Assembly (NCBI GenBank): GCA_035041965.1
Contig: JAPYMA010002364.1
Span: 1-64,000, forward strand
Direction: 5' to 3'
DNA length: 64,000 nt
Source of the DNA: Anisakis pegreffii
Lineage: Eukaryota > Nematoda > Chromadorea > Rhabditida > Anisakidae
Shown here: in pieces, positions 41,301-53,099 of the stretch
Layout: each line of letters opens with the position of its first letter
Numbering within the stretch: the stretch's first letter is position 1
Translations under genes and position numbers: made by a program
Notes under the pieces: model-generated
Seen by the model: the letters and a program-made list of their open reading frames with translations, nothing else
Told to the model about the DNA's origin: nothing
Database searches by the model: none

Positions 41301-43544
41301 TTCGATTGGACGCTTTCATACACATTCGCAATGTCAGTTTAAAATTCCCAGATTACCTCGCTGATTTTTTGCGAACGCTTGTCAGAAATATTGAATGGTT
41401 TAGAATTTCTCACAAGCGATTGAATAGAAATCGTTCGCTCGAGATTGAAAAAGATAACAGATTGCATATGTTGTGCATTCCAAAAATATTTCCAGATGTT
41501 CGCCATTGAAGAGTTTGAGAAATTTGTTATAGCAAAATTGAACATTTTGATCACCTCAATGAACTGAATGATCGCAATGTAATTTGAGTACCAATAGAGT
41601 GGCGGTACACAAACGTGCAATCCGCTGCTTCTGGCCGACGGCATTCGATGAAGTTGCATCTCAGCAGTATTTCCCCCATTATTAGATATCAGCAAAATCT
41701 ATAATATGATTAAAGAAATCTTATAGGTTGTTAAAGATAAATCATAAACAATGTGAACGAACATCAAATTATTAAAGATGTAAAAATTCATATTTGCTAT
41801 GTTCTCGCCTTCATTCCCTTGGAACATTCCACTTGATAATTTTTACTGAAATGTTGGTGTGAATTCTTGAGATGAGCACGAGAATTGGATAGTTCACATG
41901 GATTCATGTAGTTTTTACACGTTCAAGCAGTTTTCCTACTCAAATACACTCAAGCGCAGCTTTTTTTTCCTGCTTTTCAGCTATTGTTCAGATTGTTCAG
42001 CTATTCATCAGATTTCTTTGGTAGTTTAATCGCAGTCGTCGCTCGATTGTTTTCATGCGAATGCATTGAACATTCCTTGCTCAGTACGATTGTCAACGAC
42101 ACGAATTTGTTGGAATTTCAAAACACACTCGAAATATTTTATGTGGCGCTCTCTAAAGATATTTTACCTTGAATTGATTCATTTTTTTGCTCAGGTTGGC
42201 TGAGTATTATTTCAAGGTGAAAAACTTCTTTGAATGATTGAACGCATCATTTGATGCCTTAATAAAAGCGCCACCACATTCGAACAAAATATTCAACTCG
42301 ATAACCACAAAATATTTTGCGATTATAGACAATCAAACGTATGTTTTGATGTTGTCGACTAATAGTACTTGATCTGATCACGTTCATCGCTGGGGTTATT
42401 TCATCCAAAATATTTCAATAGTGATGTATGATGTGTTCATTGATGTTACGCCATAAAAATCAGTGATGAATCAATCCAACGCAATATCCCCGATTCACCA
42501 CACTTCTTAGGGCTTCATCTAACTTCACCATTCCCAAAATCCTCGTTCAAGTAAGTTTCCGTTTCGCCATTCCAACACAACATGCTTGTTTTTGTGCGTA
42601 TTATAGCGATACGTTCTGAATATGAAACGCTGCTGATTGCGAGAGAATTATTTGCTGTCAACGTGTCAGCAGTATATCTTGTGAATACCTGTTTTCCTTA
42701 CTTGTCAGCGTTTAAAAATTCAACGTACTCTGTAACGCTTTGACTTCGCTAAACAAACTCGTTTGCTGACGGCTTGTTGTTGTTGTTGGAAAAAAAAGTC
42801 TCCAATGAACTGTTCACAACAGTGTCACGCTGCTAAGTGGTGAACTTTGAAGAGTTCATGGTGAGATTCGGACCAAAAAAAAATCGACAATCGAGACGTT
42901 ACATTCTCGTCGTCTCAAGTTCCCGATTGCTGCTCGCGCATTTTTATGTGATCATTCAATAATTTCACCTTGAATTTACGCCACGCTACATCTCTGGTTC
43001 TAGCCAAAACGTGGAATAGCTTAAGGCATGCTCTACCCGTTCAGCACTTCCTATGTTCTGAACGAAATCTTCCCAAATCTCTCGCCATTATCCTTTTTTG
43101 GTCTGTCATTCCCAACAGGAAAAGGTATTGTAATCAACTCACCGAGTTTGGTGCTTTGCGATATCGATCAAAATGAGCCGTTAATAAGAAAGCGGACCAT
43201 TTGCACGATGGTGCCCAAGCCCATGGACATGAACCCTCAATGGGTTCAACTGCTAGTGACAAGTTCACTTCATTGGGCAATTGAAGGGTAACATTTCTTT
43301 CACGGCACTGAGAGAATGCCAATACACGAATAGTGGGCAGTGATAGACGCTCATCCAAGTAGGCCCGATATAGGATGAGAGAAGTCGAATTCAGCGGATT
43401 TATTGGTCGTATTTTCATGGTCTGGATACGTTGAGGCACGAATGTGAACAGTACCAATGATAGAACAAATGCTGTCACAAGGAACATCTTGAAGCTACGC
43501 TGCATTTCTTTATTCTTGATAATCGGCATTGATTCTCCTCGCAT
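38329..43544 (-). CDS. glycosyltransferase family 92 protein (DUF23 type), 6 exons
   Basis: GT92 enzymes are Golgi type II membrane glycosyltransferases; worm GALT-1 adds galactose to core fucose of N-glycans. Exons in transcript order: 43544-43143, 41698-41555, 40587-40495, 39813-39647, 39345-39078, 38550-38329, giving 431 aa, normal for the family. All joints are phase-compatible, with ttcag-type acceptors and gtgagt, gtgatc, gtattt, gtaatt and gttggt donors. Residues about 20-37 (MFLVTAFVLSLVLFTFVP) form the single signal anchor after a basic tail. The lumenal part shows LYRAYLDERLSLPTIRVLAF, HVCVPPLYWYSNY, GTSHFYIYYQSVSRAVLHIL, then GIVTLIQW, LSHNDCLHR and FVALVDIDELIIP (VDIDE at about residue 260, the DxD-like metal or donor site), NIGSFTFGHSRLRF, and VPDSIARLYHAR near the end where relatives have an HxxR/HYR-like motif. 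Sugar specificity cannot be read. An intron of 1.4 kb separates exons 1 and 2. An upstream in-frame ORF ends 18 bases before this ATG. Confidence 0.9.
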
Positions 43545-43562
43545 CGGCTCCTTCGTAATCTT

Positions 43563-44216
43563 TCAGCATGGAATGGAGAATAAAATGCCGCGAAATAAAA
43601 CTGACCACTTTACTTTAGCGACAAACAGATTCAGTGCTTGAACAATATGTTGAAGATCAAACGAATGATTTGCTTTTAAGATAACCCCAGAAGAAACTTT
43701 GCCGGAATCGACGTCCACCAACAAACGCGTGAAAATATTCAAGTATGTCAACATCAACAGTGAATGCATGGGCATCCAAACAATAGGCACTAAGATGCAA
43801 AAAAAAGAATTACCAATGGAACATCTGAAATTTGAAATCAATCAACTGAACGTCTTAAAGGATTGAACATGCAACAATGTGTGATTTATCATACGAAAAC
43901 TGACAACAACATTGCGTTTTAATTTGTTAAACGTATTCGAACATACGACGAAATCGTTGAAATGGAACAATGCAATAAAATACAAATGAAAACAATCTGA
44001 AAAGATCGAACGATTAAGTCACCACTCATCGAATGAAGAACACTCGTCTGTGCCAATCAATTCAATCGGATTTTGAAGTTTTTCAAAGATATCCCCATAA
44101 AATGAAAACAAACAAAACAGAAATGTCAGGACGACCAACAACAAGGATATGAACGAGTAATCACACAAATGAAAACCAATCAAGTGCAACGAAATGCGCA
44201 GATTTTCGAAAGCCAT
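43563..44216 (-). CDS. possible two-exon multi-pass membrane protein upstream of GT92
   Basis: Exon A 44216-44026 (ATG, 63 codons plus two bases, donor ga|gtggtg) joins in phase with exon B 43824-43563 (acceptor aatttcag). The product is about 150 aa with hydrophobic segments at FISLLLVVLTFLFCLFSFYG and SFFCILVPIVWMPMHSLLML, separated by an acidic loop. It then has a more polar end (ILKANHSFDLQHIVQALNLF). No AG acceptor lies between the preceding in-frame stop and the ATG, so the ATG is the natural start. The stop codon is in the same frame as the GT92 start just downstream. Chemoreceptor-like or simply an unknown membrane protein; hydrophobic chance ORFs are common in T-rich DNA, so confidence is modest. 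Confidence 0.38.
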
Positions 44217-44769
44217 GATAATATGGTCATGGGAGATGTTGATGATAGCAAGAATAAAAACAGGAGCAGTTTAGTGATGCGATGATGATGTTCAACAATG
44301 GCGATGAAGCATATTTTGCTGATCAGATGCTATACGAACGCAGTTTTATTTTGTCGTATTGGTTGGCGGTGTGTTTGTTGCTGGTTTATTCGTTAGATGC
44401 TGCTGAGCCGCTGTGCTCTATTCCGTTTAGCTGAGCAGCTAATAAAAGCCAAAAAATTGTGGACACACAATCATTGCTAATGTGCGAAGAGAGGAGATCA
44501 GATGTGTTATGACGAAGATGCATATTTTACACTATAAACATTCATCCGTCTTCGCCGTTCGCTTCACTTTCGTTAAGACACTGCTGCTTCAACGGGGTCA
44601 TCCTCGTTTACGCATATCACTGAAAAGGTCACTCGAAATCTTCAAAGGCACTTTCAACTTTACTATCTCATTACGATAGCCCCAGATCATAAAACGATGA
44701 TCAGAATAAATGGCACCAGACAGAGTCGCAAATAATTCTCGATAAAAGAAAACCAACCTGAATAGTTAC

Positions 44770-45000
44770 CGATTCCAAAATTTTAAAAGGAATTTTCGAT
44801 TCTCATATTCTACAAGTGATTGCCTCTTGTGAATATAAGAAATCGGCTCAATTTTTTGATTCGCTGATGATGTTTCCCGCAGAGAAAAAAACAACTGCGC
44901 AAGTTTCAACAACTCCATAAGCACCACTACTGCCACTAAGCACGTGCAAAATCCTCGAATAATTTCGTTTTTCAGCCTCACCGAATTCACACAAAATGCT
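44770..45000 (-). CDS. possible exon of a membrane protein
   Basis: Minus-strand frame ending in a good donor (ttggaatcg|gtaact, two bases over). It contains one clear hydrophobic stretch (GFCTCLVAVVVLMELLKLAQ) followed by a polar, basic segment with YIHKRQSLVEYENRKF. The upstream limit is unclear because the frame stays open to 45104. It may be an upstream exon of the membrane-protein frame at 43563-44216, but no phase-matched acceptor was found between them, or the first exon of another gene. A second, overlapping minus frame is also open. Confidence 0.3.
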
Positions 45001-45104
45001 TGATGCGATTGATGGATCGTCAAATGTTTTGTTCGTTTTGTACGCAAAATGACCTTGTTGCATTTTCTTACTATGAGTTTCATTGTGGAACGACAATTGC
45101 ACAC

Positions 45105-48100
45105 AAAAAACTTTTTCGAATGCGCGCTAACATGGTCAAAAATCTAGAGGCCATAGTGATTTCGATGACATCGATCGATTCTCTTGATGCGGTTAAAAAT
45201 TTCCGTCACTTCATCAACTGCTTGAAATTGGTTTTTGCTTAGTTTTGATCGAACCATTGAAATGAACACACTTCACTTTTTCATATTTTTAATGATTTCC
45301 CTCGAGTGACAAACTTTACCCATGTTATAATGTTGTAACCGACGAGCCAAAATGGTTACTGATGGCAGTTCAATGATTATGCAAGAAAATCTCAACTACG
45401 GCAGAGAGTATTTGTTCCAGGATGTCAGTCAGTCAATTCATTTACCACTGAGTCGATTCCCATGCTCTCAATTTTCAGTGTTCTGTTGACCTGATCCACT
45501 AAAATAACCGTTTAAGTTGGTAGTTATAATTGACAATTTATCCTCTGTTAATAATAACTTCAGAGGATCTCATCAAAAAAGTACTACAATTAATGGTCTA
45601 ATCGACTCAATTCAATCAACTTACCACTGAATTGTTTCGTTTATTTCCAGAGAGAGTTGTTTCTTCAATCGTTTCGTGATATTCCCATAAATAATCAAAT
45701 TATGTCAACGTAATTTGCATACGAAATGTCTGAGAAGAGGGCACGAGGCACGATCGTTACGAATTATGGCAATTATTTCACATGATATTATGCACCTCTT
45801 CATTTGCTCATCACTGCAGGGATGGATCGATGCATGGATGGATGGATGATCACTTACAGTGATCGTTTGTTCAGTTGTTTTCATGTACGTTCGCATCCTC
45901 TTTTATGCTAATTCGAAATTGTTATTGGTCCATTGGAAACGAATCAATCGTTCGTTCGTTCCTTACTTAATTGGCCTCTTTTTAACAACCACTTTGTTGC
46001 GCACTTGTCAACTCTGATTTGCATCGCGCAGATGACATGACAGTTCTGTAATTTGTTTTGAGAAGGTGCCTGTTTTCCTGTAGGTGTTCTCTTCGAAATT
46101 TTGTAATTAGTACTCTTTACGTTCAGTTGCATGAGTTGTTGTTGTTGTTGTTGTGTAATGTTGCTAAATTGAATCGACCGACGTATCATTCAGATTGATT
46201 TGTTTACAATGAAACAGCAAAGTTGCTCAATTGAGAATTAAAGTAGATTCCGGTTATACTTCGTTCTATAGAAACAACACGAAGAAATATGCTTTCAAAC
46301 GGGTGCATGAATTCAAAACGGTTTTTTTTTCAGTGACGACAAATAGATTAGCCATAATTAATGTTTTGAAATGATGGAATGTTCGTTTTATTACAAAGTT
46401 GTTTTGCTTCATCCACTGAACATATCTGTGCAAAGTTTTGCAGGCAGTTCATCATCACCCATTTGACTGAAAGTAATTCAGCCCATAGAACATTTTGGTA
46501 TTTCGGTTCGAGTAAAAGAAAGCAAAATTAGTGTTCAAGGTTGATGCAGTTTCATGAATGCGTGAACTCCAGTTGATGTAGTTGATTTTGACTGCTTCCT
46601 AACACTAGATACAACTGATTTTAGGTTCTTTACAAAATGCGTCACCATTTGATAATGATCATTTGCTACTAAGATAATTACAGAAATGCATTTGCTCAAC
46701 CGATGAATATCTCAAACTGATGAAATTTTATCGAATTACTGGTAGAAAGGTTTCCTTGAAATATTGCAATAGCAATAATTAGATGAAATTTCACGAAAAT
46801 GGTGATACTAATTAACGAAGAAACAATACATCTGAATCATGACAGTGGAACGATTCATAGCGCAAAATGAATGCAGCTGCAGCAGCACTATTATTATAAT
46901 CATTACTAGTAATACCTAATACCGTTGTTTTGGCGTTGTTGTTTCAGAATAACCAGCCAACGTAAAAATATCATGAAATTGAGGTCATAAAACAGCTCCA
47001 TTCAACCTCTCGCTCTAATTACTTTTACGTCCTTTTGTTGAAATCTTCGAAACGTTCTAAAATAATTAACTCCACAAAATGTGTTTGTTCCTTTCTCATT
47101 TGAACAATTCCCCATTAAAGAGGCTTTTTCGCATCAAAGAGAGAACTGTGCAATAAGTGAGAGATATTTCCGACTCGAAGTGTTTTGATCAAATTGCTCT
47201 GATGAATTATTAACGTTTTGTTTCCGTATGAGAGTGTTCAATACGATTTAATGCGAACGAGTAAAACGACATCAAGTAGTTTTCGTTGAATGCGTGAAAT
47301 ATCCGCAAAGCAATCCCTTATGTGTGCCATAGGCGGATTATTCGAAATTTAATCCGTCAAATAAGGCGACAGCTGAGTAAACAGGAAACGCGGGATTAAG
47401 GTTGCTCGTCAATATGTTCACTGATCAATTAGTTTTCTTTGCAGTCATTTATACAAAAAGAACAATACGGACGGTCACTTGTTGACTCATCTCAAAAGGA
47501 ATCTCGTTCCAGCAAGTTTTTTTTTTCATGACAAATTTCCAGCAGAATCAGTTCGTTCATAACTTCTCGAATATGGAAACAGTTTCTAATTCTCCTCAAA
47601 TCTTTATCTGTTCATAAGCCAACCACCGTATCTAGGAATCATCCAACAGAGTTGCCGCATTTGTTAGATCATATGATAAATTTGGAATCTGTTGCGTAAG
47701 AGTCAGCACTGAATCACTCTTAAATCAGAGTGAATTGCTAATTTGAACATAAAATTAGTTTCGCAGTGTTTCAGTGAACATATTTCCACTAAACGAATGC
47801 AATAATTCAATTTATCAATTAAATTATCCATCAGTTTTTGATTGGAATGAGGAGAAAATTAAAGTGGGTGGGTGCAGGCAGTTGTGGAGAACAGTAGTCG
47901 AAAGATCGCGTTTGCGAGTTCACAATTCAACCAATTCAAGTGTAAAGTTTGTGGTCGTCTCTCTTTGTTGTCATTCTTATGAAAGCATCATGAACGCAGT
48001 CAGCAGCATTCAATAACATTTTTTTTCACTCAACCATATTCTACTGCTTCATGCATCTTATGAGTGAGTGCTGCTCTTCATGCACATGTCAAAGTAGATC

Positions 48101-48673
48101 CTAGTCGCTATTTCCAGCAATATCCAGTAAGACTTCCCCTAATGGTTCACTTAAGTCTTAGGCAGCTATGGATCAGTGCTTTGTGAGGTTCATTAGGCGA
48201 CATTTTCTACCTAACACTGACCTATTGTCGAAGTCGATTGTGGGGTTAGGAACCACCTTATCAGACGAATTCTATGATTCCTGTTAGCCATTTGTGGCTG
48301 CAAGATTAATTTCGCACTTCCTCAAGCATAATCTCCATCTACAAGCCTCTAAAGCTCTCAACTGCACACAAAAGCCTCCTCAGTCTATCCGCTTATTGAG
48401 CTAAGTATTATATTTCCTCCATACCCTCGAAATCGAATATCCTGCGACTGGAAGCTGGAAGAATTTTCAGTGTGTTGAATTTTTCAAACACTTCCTCATA
48501 GTTTTCGAGGTTTCATCTGAAAAGTGTCCCTTAACCATCCACTGATGATGGTTCTTACTCTCATGTTGGTACATTAATCAGTTGCCAGCGAAAGTTTCCT
48601 AAGAGGGGAGAGAAATCATAATCTTGATGATTTTCCTTTGAAGGCATCTATAAAACTTTTTTTTTCGCTTTCT
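45105..48673. other. intergenic, no gene recognised
   Basis: No supported gene. Contains a (ggat)n tract near 45,820-45,850 and a minus-strand frame at 45944-46189 with a short polyglutamine run that comes only from a (gtt)n microsatellite. AT-rich otherwise. Confidence 0.45.
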
Positions 48674-49075
48674 CTAGAGACATTGGACGCATATTTCTTT
48701 GAAATTGTTGAAAATATATTCTTGTTTTATTGTTACTGTTAAAAAGGATGTGTGTGTTGAATAAATTTGAATAATTGATTTGTAGAAATGAGTGGAAGTA
48801 AGATATTCAGTTGCAATTATGTTGTATTCGTTTCCGAATTGCACTGCAATTAACCTTCTTATCGATTCGCTCATGTGCATTAATTGACGATTACTGCGCA
48901 TAACTACCAACTGAATACAGCGATCAATCATCTCCTTCAAAATATTAACACTTGCCCATCTGTGATCATAACTGCTGATCACCGTCATTGCCATGCTCTG
49001 ATTTCTGTGAATTGACGCGGATCTACTCAGATTATCCGCCTCAATTTTGTCGCCGTGGAGACATCCTTGGTTCAA
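48674..49075 (-). CDS. possible coding region, unidentified protein
   Basis: Minus-strand frame of 133 codons with a mixed, soluble-protein composition in its first 80 codons (LSRSASIHRNQS, YDHRWASVNILKEMIDRCIQ, MSESIRRLIAVQF) and a less convincing rest. A 67-base part of it (48904-48970) is repeated at 49539-49605, where the translation YDQIWASVNILKGMIDRYIQ is preserved for 20 residues and the frame is then lost. The better copy may be a functional exon and the other a partial duplicate, or both may derive from a repeated element. No family recognised. Confidence 0.33.
   Translation of the reverse strand: MNQGCLHGDKIEADNLSRSASIHRNQSMAMTVISSYDHRWASVNILKEMIDRCIQLVVMRSNRQLMHMSESIRRLIAVQFGNEYNIIATEYLTSTHFYKSIIQIYSTHTSFLTVTIKQEYIFNNFKEICVQCL
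48904..48970. repeat. 67-base direct repeat, copy 1
   Basis: Matches 49539-49605 at 63 of 67 positions by direct comparison; both copies run from ctaccaactgaata to gatcata. Lies inside the minus-strand open frame at 48674-49075. Confidence 0.9.
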
Positions 49076-49538
49076 TTTCAGTTGCTCTTAACTACCACCG
49101 CTTGCTGCCACATGCAATCCCTCTGAGGTCGTCTTCAACTAGCCCTTATTTTTCAGTGGGTGTGAATTTTTTCGGATAAGATCGAAAGTGCTGTCGGTCT
49201 GTCGGTCTGTCTTATTACTAATTGAATCAAATTTGTTTTAAAATTTACTCACAATCAGAGAACAGAACCAAATAATGTGAATGTAATTGAGTTCTTCAAT
49301 TTGAGTGTGAAATGAGATACTAAATTGAGTTTTGCAATTCCAGTATGGATGCTGTGTTATTTACTGTGAATATTTTGACGATTAATTAATTAAATTGCGA
49401 ACGTTCCTCAGTGTTAACACATGAATTATATCACTATGTAGAAGATTGTGCTGAAAAAAATTTCGAAGCAAATCATGAGTTTCGTACATTTGTGCAAATG
49501 AACGAAACATGCCAAAGTTCTAGCGAATCATTGCAATG

Positions 49539-49605
49539 CTACCAACTGAATATAGCGATCAATCATCCCCTTCAAAATATTAACACTTGCCCATATTTGA
49601 TCATA
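49539..49605. repeat. 67-base direct repeat, copy 2
   Basis: Second copy of the segment at 48904-48970, 635 bases away, same orientation, four substitutions and no indel. Sequence on both sides is unrelated, so the duplicated block is sharply bounded. Confidence 0.9.
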
Positions 49606-50500
49606 ATTTAGCGAATGTATCACTAGTCGCACACCAGGTAGCAGTGTTCATTTGCCTTATTCTCTACTGAAGGTTGCACTGAAGGTTTCTTTACAGAAAA
49701 AATAATTTTTGTTTTTTTTCACAAATCTGACACTTGACACTTGAAAAATCAATTTTGATTGAGTGACCATGCGAAAGCGTCAAGTGAATGCATGCACTAT
49801 CTCGACATTTCATAACGATGCTATTACTCGCCATAATTACATGATAATTTAAAGAGATACAATTGTACTGATCATAAAAAATCGCTATTTATGATCAATG
49901 CGCCGCATGTCAGTGAACTTTCATTGGTGAGTAGTCAGTTGATTAGTTTATTAGAAATACACCACAAATGTTGTGTATTGCATTGGATGATGATTGATGA
50001 CCTCTACACCGACAGACAGCATTATGCATGAATGAAAGGTGATGAAGCGTAATGAAGAAAACCAAAACTATTCGTTCCGTGTTCAGATTGCGCCATTGCT
50101 AAATCCATACTCAGTCACGAACATCAGTTTCATTTCATTTTATGCATTAATTTTGCCGATGTTGCTCAGCGAATGACAGCCAGTAATTCCGGAAGGGAAT
50201 CAAAATGTTTTATGAGATTTGTTTTTGACGGATTCGATTGGTTTGCGAGCAATTTTACCCTAATTCTTGTGATTAAGTCGTCTGCCTAGGACCTTTTACC
50301 ATAGTGAGATGGAGGAGAGCATGATTAGGGATTTCACTTTGGAATGAATTTGATCAGCTAAATTCCGTGCAATTTTCAAGATCTCTAGAGCCATCATCAA
50401 CGGCATCATTTCAAATCAGATGGTGCTTGGCAAGACTGTCTACCTCGCACGGCAAAATTACGGCTCTTCAAGAATGCCTTGATATTACATTAGACATCAA

Positions 50501-50617
50501 TATCATGTAATCACCTTAACAGTCTATTATAAATATCATGTAATCACCTTAACAGTCTATTATAAATATCATGTAATCACCTAGAGAGTCTGTTATAAAT
50601 ATCATGCAAATCACCTA
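50501..50617. repeat. 33-base tandem repeat, about 3.5 copies
   Basis: Unit beginning tatcatgtaatcacctt, with copies starting at 50501, 50534, 50567 and 50600. The first two are nearly identical, the third diverges after cacct, and the last is partial. Minisatellite in non-coding DNA. Repeats are adjacent without spacers, so this is not a CRISPR. Confidence 0.95.
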
Positions 50618-50957
50618 AACGAACAGATCGTGTTTATCGTGACAGTGATGAGTAGGGCAATTGCAAACGTTTTATCGCTTGGCTTTCAGCGACATTTGTG
50701 TGTCGCCAACTCACAAATGTTTTGTATCATTTTGCGATTCAGTCAAAAGTATGTTCCATTCCTAAAAATATCATGCAATGCTCCAGTTCGATTTTCATAG
50801 TTCGAATTCTTGTCCACACTTCAACATTATTAGCTGAATCGTATAAAAATGAGATGCCCATTTGCAGGATGAAAGTTTTGTTTGCGTTCAACATCGTCTC
50901 ATTCAGCTGCCACAGCAACATAATCAAGAATTGAGCAAAAAGCGAAATGTGATCCGA

Positions 50958-51555
50958 TTACATCACACAGACTTTATGATGGAGTTTTTTTTTCCGGTCG
51001 CTTATTAAATATTCCATACATTCATATAATCTGACTACATTCGAAGCCAAACCAAAATTTCTCTGTCTGTCAGCGAAACAATTCCAGTTTCTGTTTCTTT
51101 CGTGCAATCGAATAATCTCTGTTTTATTGACTAAAACTTCTTTTAAAGTTTTATTTGCCTCATTGCGTTTCTTCAAAGAAATACGCACAATACGAGTGCA
51201 TAGTCTAACACGTAAACGTATGAATCGCAGTACTTCACGCTTTTCACGAGTGTTATTGCACACTTTTACACGATGGTCAAAAAGCATGAAGGTCACCACT
51301 ATGTGGAAAAAATGTTCGATTTCAACGTTCAGATTTCATCGAGTGATCGTTCACAAGTACGCCTCACCATTGAATTGGCCATATTTGCACCATAGGCATA
51401 CTATGAAGCAAGCTAGGAAAGGGAAACATTATTCGATCAGCGGCTCGAATGAACTGGGAATGTTAAGAGGCACGATTTTCGAAGTATTTGCTCAAAATCT
51501 CATTGCTGAATTGCTGATAAAGACCCGTGCGCTTGGTTCGGATACTAAATTATAA
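50958..51555. other. region open on both strands, coding status unresolved
   Basis: The + strand has a 142-codon frame (51127-51555). A second + frame carries MVKKHEGHHYVEKMFDFNVQ, ending at tca caa|gtacgc (about 51,356). The minus strand has a 113-codon frame (51299-50958) with a basic, helical-looking segment (KRNEANKTLKEVLVNKTEII). The three cannot all be real. The short + frame with its donor and the minus frame are the most protein-like. No homology recognised. Confidence 0.3.
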
Positions 51556-52969
51556 CTTAGCAAATCTGGCAGTGTCAGCAAGAAGATACTGATCGAATGC
51601 TATTATTATTATTATAGGTAAGCGATGAATATTCATGCAAAAACAGTATCTTTACGGAAACGTTTGGACTCGTTTCCAAGTCGTTAACAATTAGTTTTAA
51701 CGTGTAATTTTCATTATTCGACATTCTCTTCATTCAAATTACGACATTTAAATCTAAAAAATACATAATTGATTGTTGTGTCAAAACTGCGAAATCCTGC
51801 GGCAATTTTGATTGAATTCTCAACGTGTTTTTCACGCAGTTAATAATTTCTAATCTGCGAGGACTAAACCACTGAACATTCATAAGTTATCGCATAATTG
51901 TCAAGTAGATTTTATGATATCGTTATAAAAAGTTGACATGAATGGTATTCGAATGCATTAAATAAAACAGTTAGATGATCGGTAATTGCCATCCTGTAAC
52001 GAGAAAACTTCTGAATTTGCTCGAAAATATATGTTGATGCGAAACATTCTCCAGTAATAACTATGAAAATTTTACGGAAGATGAGACATTTGAGAAACTC
52101 CGATAAATTCTCTCAGACTGGTTGTGAGTGTTTCATTCGGATGGCACGTTTCCATTCCGTTAAGTTCGTCATTCTATTGTGTGTCTTCTAGTTAGCATCT
52201 ATAAAAGTACTTACTCTAATTCACAATGCGAACGCAAACACGAGACTCATATCTTGGCAAAAATTGAAAACGGTGAAGTCGAATGAACGCATGAATCTTG
52301 CATGACCATTGTGAGTAGTGAGTTGTGTTCGCCTAGCTGCTAAAATTTGATAAATATTCATGCAAATTTATTATTCATGCAAATTTATTCAAATGAATGC
52401 CCTAAGCGAGGCGTTTTAATTTTCGAAAAAAAGTTAGTTGTTCTTCGCTTTGATCAAGGTTGGTTCGCCATCTCCCAATGAATTCTGCGAGTAAAATTTT
52501 TGATCAAATATTTCTTTGCAACACCACACAACCACCAACCAACAACTCATCCATTCATCATGCCAGCCAGCCAGCCAGCATTAACCCAATCCCTTTGAAG
52601 GCACTTATAATACAAAAACGAAAATCTTCGATGAGGATTTCAGCACTCGACGAAATTAAATCTGAACGTAATTTGCATTGTCAGTGAAGCCAGCCAGCCT
52701 TTCAAAATGTCATTCACGTTCGATACGACAATCCATCCCTTCATTCTCAAGCACCACCATTGTCTGGTCGTTTCAGCTGTGGACAAAGATCACATCTGAA
52801 CATTTTGCTACCTACCACCAGCATTATCATCACGCGTTCATATCACAAAATTTCCAAGCTATTTGTCGCATTTTCAATTGTTTTTTCTTGAATGGCCAAT
52901 CGATCCTCAGGTGTTGTAGCGCTTACCACAATATACCTTCTGATTTTTTGTCTCTTGCGTTCCTTCTCA

Positions 52970-53094
52970 ATGAGCGTAACGTAATCAATGATACTTTGTA
53001 ACGCTTCTTGCGGCTTTGTTATCCAGTTTGCAATTGCATCGTCTGCAAATCTTAGGTGGTTCATTATTGCATCGTTCACATTAATACCATTTTC
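52970..53094 (-). mobile_element. fragment of a non-LTR (RTE/CR1-like) reverse transcriptase
   Basis: The minus-strand translation starts ENGINVNDAIMNHLRFADD and continues with KPQEALQSI. This is the palm motif region of non-LTR reverse transcriptases, where relatives have a Gly-Ile-x-Ile segment, N-H-L-R-F-A-D-D (the catalytic FADD box) and a short helix beginning with P-x-E-L. Sequence on both sides quickly ceases to match: upstream the frame is closed, and downstream a helical Lys/Glu-rich frame continues to 52843 without family resemblance. A short, dead relic; orientation minus. Confidence 0.7.
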
Positions 53095-53099
53095 ATATA

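Noticed and set aside
43028..43291. Plus-strand 87-codon frame over the first GT92 exon and its intron
   Set aside because: It mirrors the minus-strand coding exon and extends into the intron; no start or splice support. Treated as a shadow.
45944..46189. Minus-strand ORF with a glutamine run
   Set aside because: The glutamines come from a short (gtt)n microsatellite; the rest is not protein-like and there are no splice borders.
50501..50617. Possible CRISPR-like array
   Set aside because: The 33-base units are directly adjacent with no spacers, and the window is clearly eukaryotic.
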